Assembly (NCBI GenBank): GCA_964345925.1
Contig: CAYFSP010000001.1
Location: 1 to 64,000 of the forward strand
From: Miniphocaeibacter sp964345925
GTDB lineage: Bacteria > Bacillota > Clostridia > Tissierellales > Peptoniphilaceae
DNA: 64,000 nucleotides
Direction: 5' to 3'
Within the stretch, counting starts at the first letter, position 1; each line of letters begins with the position of its first letter. Below are positions 63,267 through 64,000 of the stretch, piece after piece. Position numbers and translations under genes: made by a program. A model generated the notes under the pieces. It saw nothing but the letters and a program-made list of their open reading frames with translations. It searched no databases and was not told where the DNA came from.

Positions 63267-64000
63267 ATGATAGATTTTAAATTAAAAGTTGCAGATATAA
63301 TTGAAGGGTTACAATTAAATTTAGAAAAAGAAGAGATAATTTCTTTAATTGAAATTCCACCAGAAAGTAAAATGGGAGACTATGCTTTTCCCATGTTTAA
63401 GTTTGCGAAAATTTTTAGAAAGGCTCCAAATGCAATAGCAGAGGAATTAGTTGGAAAAGTAGAATTAAATGAATATTTTTCAAAAGTGACAAATATGGGA
63501 CCGTATATAAACTTTTTCGTAAATAATGATTTATTGACTAAGGAAGTTCTTGAGGAGATTGTTGATAATGACAATTTTGGTTCGAAACCAATAGGCGAAG
63601 GCAAAAATGTTGTAGTGGAGTTCTCGTCTACAAATATAGCTAAGCCATTTCATATAGGGCATTTAAGGTCAACGGTTATTGGAAATTCAATAAATAATAT
63701 TTTAAAATATGAAGGTTACAATACTATTGCAATAAACTATATTGGAGATTATGGGACACAATTTGGAATGATGATCTCTGCATATAGGAAATGGGGCAAT
63801 AAGGATAAAATAAATGAAGACCCTATTAATGGTCTTTTAGAGCTTTATGTAAAATATAATAAAGAAGCTAAAGAAAATGAAGAACTCATGGATGAAGCAA
63901 GATATTGGTTTGATAGACTTGAGAAAAAAGATGAAGCAGCTGTAGAATTATGGCAATGGTTTAAAGAGATAAGTTTAAAGGAATTTAACAGGGTATATGA
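63267..64000 (+). CDS. argS: Arginyl-tRNA synthetase (5' part, runs off the window)
   Basis: About 244 residues are visible from ATG 63267 (behind GTGAGG) to the window end, with the frame still open. The N-terminal additional domain begins at DFKLKVADIIEGL. The catalytic core follows, with VVVEFSSTNIAKPFHIGHLRST, in which HIGH is the class I motif, and INYIGDYGTQFGMM. These are diagnostic for ArgRS. The KMSKS loop and anticodon domain lie beyond the edge. It follows mutS2 by 12 bases, probably in the same operon. Confidence 0.95.
   Translation, partial: MIDFKLKVADIIEGLQLNLEKEEIISLIEIPPESKMGDYAFPMFKFAKIFRKAPNAIAEELVGKVELNEYFSKVTNMGPYINFFVNNDLLTKEVLEEIVDNDNFGSKPIGEGKNVVVEFSSTNIAKPFHIGHLRSTVIGNSINNILKYEGYNTIAINYIGDYGTQFGMMISAYRKWGNKDKINEDPINGLLELYVKYNKEAKENEELMDEARYWFDRLEKKDEAAVELWQWFKEISLKEFNRVY

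Noticed and set aside
1..64000. CRISPR arrays, insertion sequences, prophage, integrative elements, rRNA operons
   Set aside because: No regular repeat-spacer pattern, transposase, integrase, flanking duplication or rRNA sequence was recognised.

Overview
The window is a 64-kb piece of an AT-rich (roughly 30% G+C by eye) chromosome from a Gram-positive anaerobe. The dcw cluster beginning with mraZ, T-box-controlled pheST, AddA/AddB in place of RecBCD, CvfB, KtrA/KtrB, MutS2, an infC-rpmI-rplT operon with a long leader and the oxygen-labile SdaAA/SdaAB serine dehydratase all fit Firmicutes. Gene content and protein style suggest a non-sporulating Clostridia/Tissierellia-type organism; species and genus cannot be fixed from the sequence alone. 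Almost all genes lie on the + strand in tight, often overlapping operons. Exceptions are ppa, a small MltG-like membrane protein, a class A PBP and a tRNA-His/tRNA-Leu pair. No insertion sequence, prophage, CRISPR array or other sign of recent transfer was seen.

Layout. 1-0.6 kb: ppa (-). 0.7-5.3 kb: DUF1893 protein, RelA/SpoT-domain protein, AcpS-NnrD fusion, alanine racemase, then a MazF toxin on its own promoter with no antitoxin beside it. 5.4-8.5 kb: YitT membrane protein (probably leaderless mRNA), HD protein, serine dehydratase beta and alpha. 8.5-11.9 kb: CvfB-like S1 protein, cytoplasmic parvulin, PepD, DUF1292 protein. 12-15.7 kb: HAD phosphatase, peroxiredoxin, radical SAM protein, P-loop protein, unknown protein, MltG-like protein (-). 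15.8-28.6 kb: RluA-type pseudouridine synthase, TGS-nucleoside kinase, ROK kinase, AddB, AddA, response regulator, histidine kinase, lipoprotein. 28.6-31.7 kb (-): tRNA-Leu, tRNA-His, class A PBP. 31.8-36 kb: HflX, YigZ, NadE, YebC, Lgt. 36-47.4 kb: mraZ-rsmH-ftsL-ftsI, mraY-murD-ftsW-murG-ftsQ, ftsZ-nrdR. 47.5-51.5 kb: rarA-asnS, infC-rpmI-rplT. 51.5-54.3 kb: ktrB-ktrA-rRNA methyltransferase. 54.3-64 kb: T-box, pheS-pheT-zapA-U32 peptidase-mutS2-argS (argS runs off the end).

Most of the window is housekeeping: cell-wall synthesis and division (alr, PBP1A, lgt, dcw genes, zapA), translation (asnS, pheST, argS, infC, rpmI, rplT, tRNAs, rRNA/tRNA modification) and DNA repair (addAB, rarA, mutS2). 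The more unusual points are the direct AcpS-NnrD fusion lacking NnrE, a RelA/SpoT-domain protein with an altered guanine loop and a long unknown C-terminus, the antitoxin-less mazF, palindromes placed on promoters or transcription starts (yitT, the P-loop gene, PBP1A/hflX), a clean three-repeat MraZ operator, an AUU start for infC behind an attenuator, and a dcw cluster without ftsA or the Mur ligases C, E and F. I found no clear new multi-gene system.

Several starts were moved from the longest open frame to the best ribosome-binding site: HAD 11958, unknown protein 14679, nucleoside kinase 16721, addA 21977, ftsI 38046, mraY 40278, infC 50378 (ATT) and rpmI 50904.
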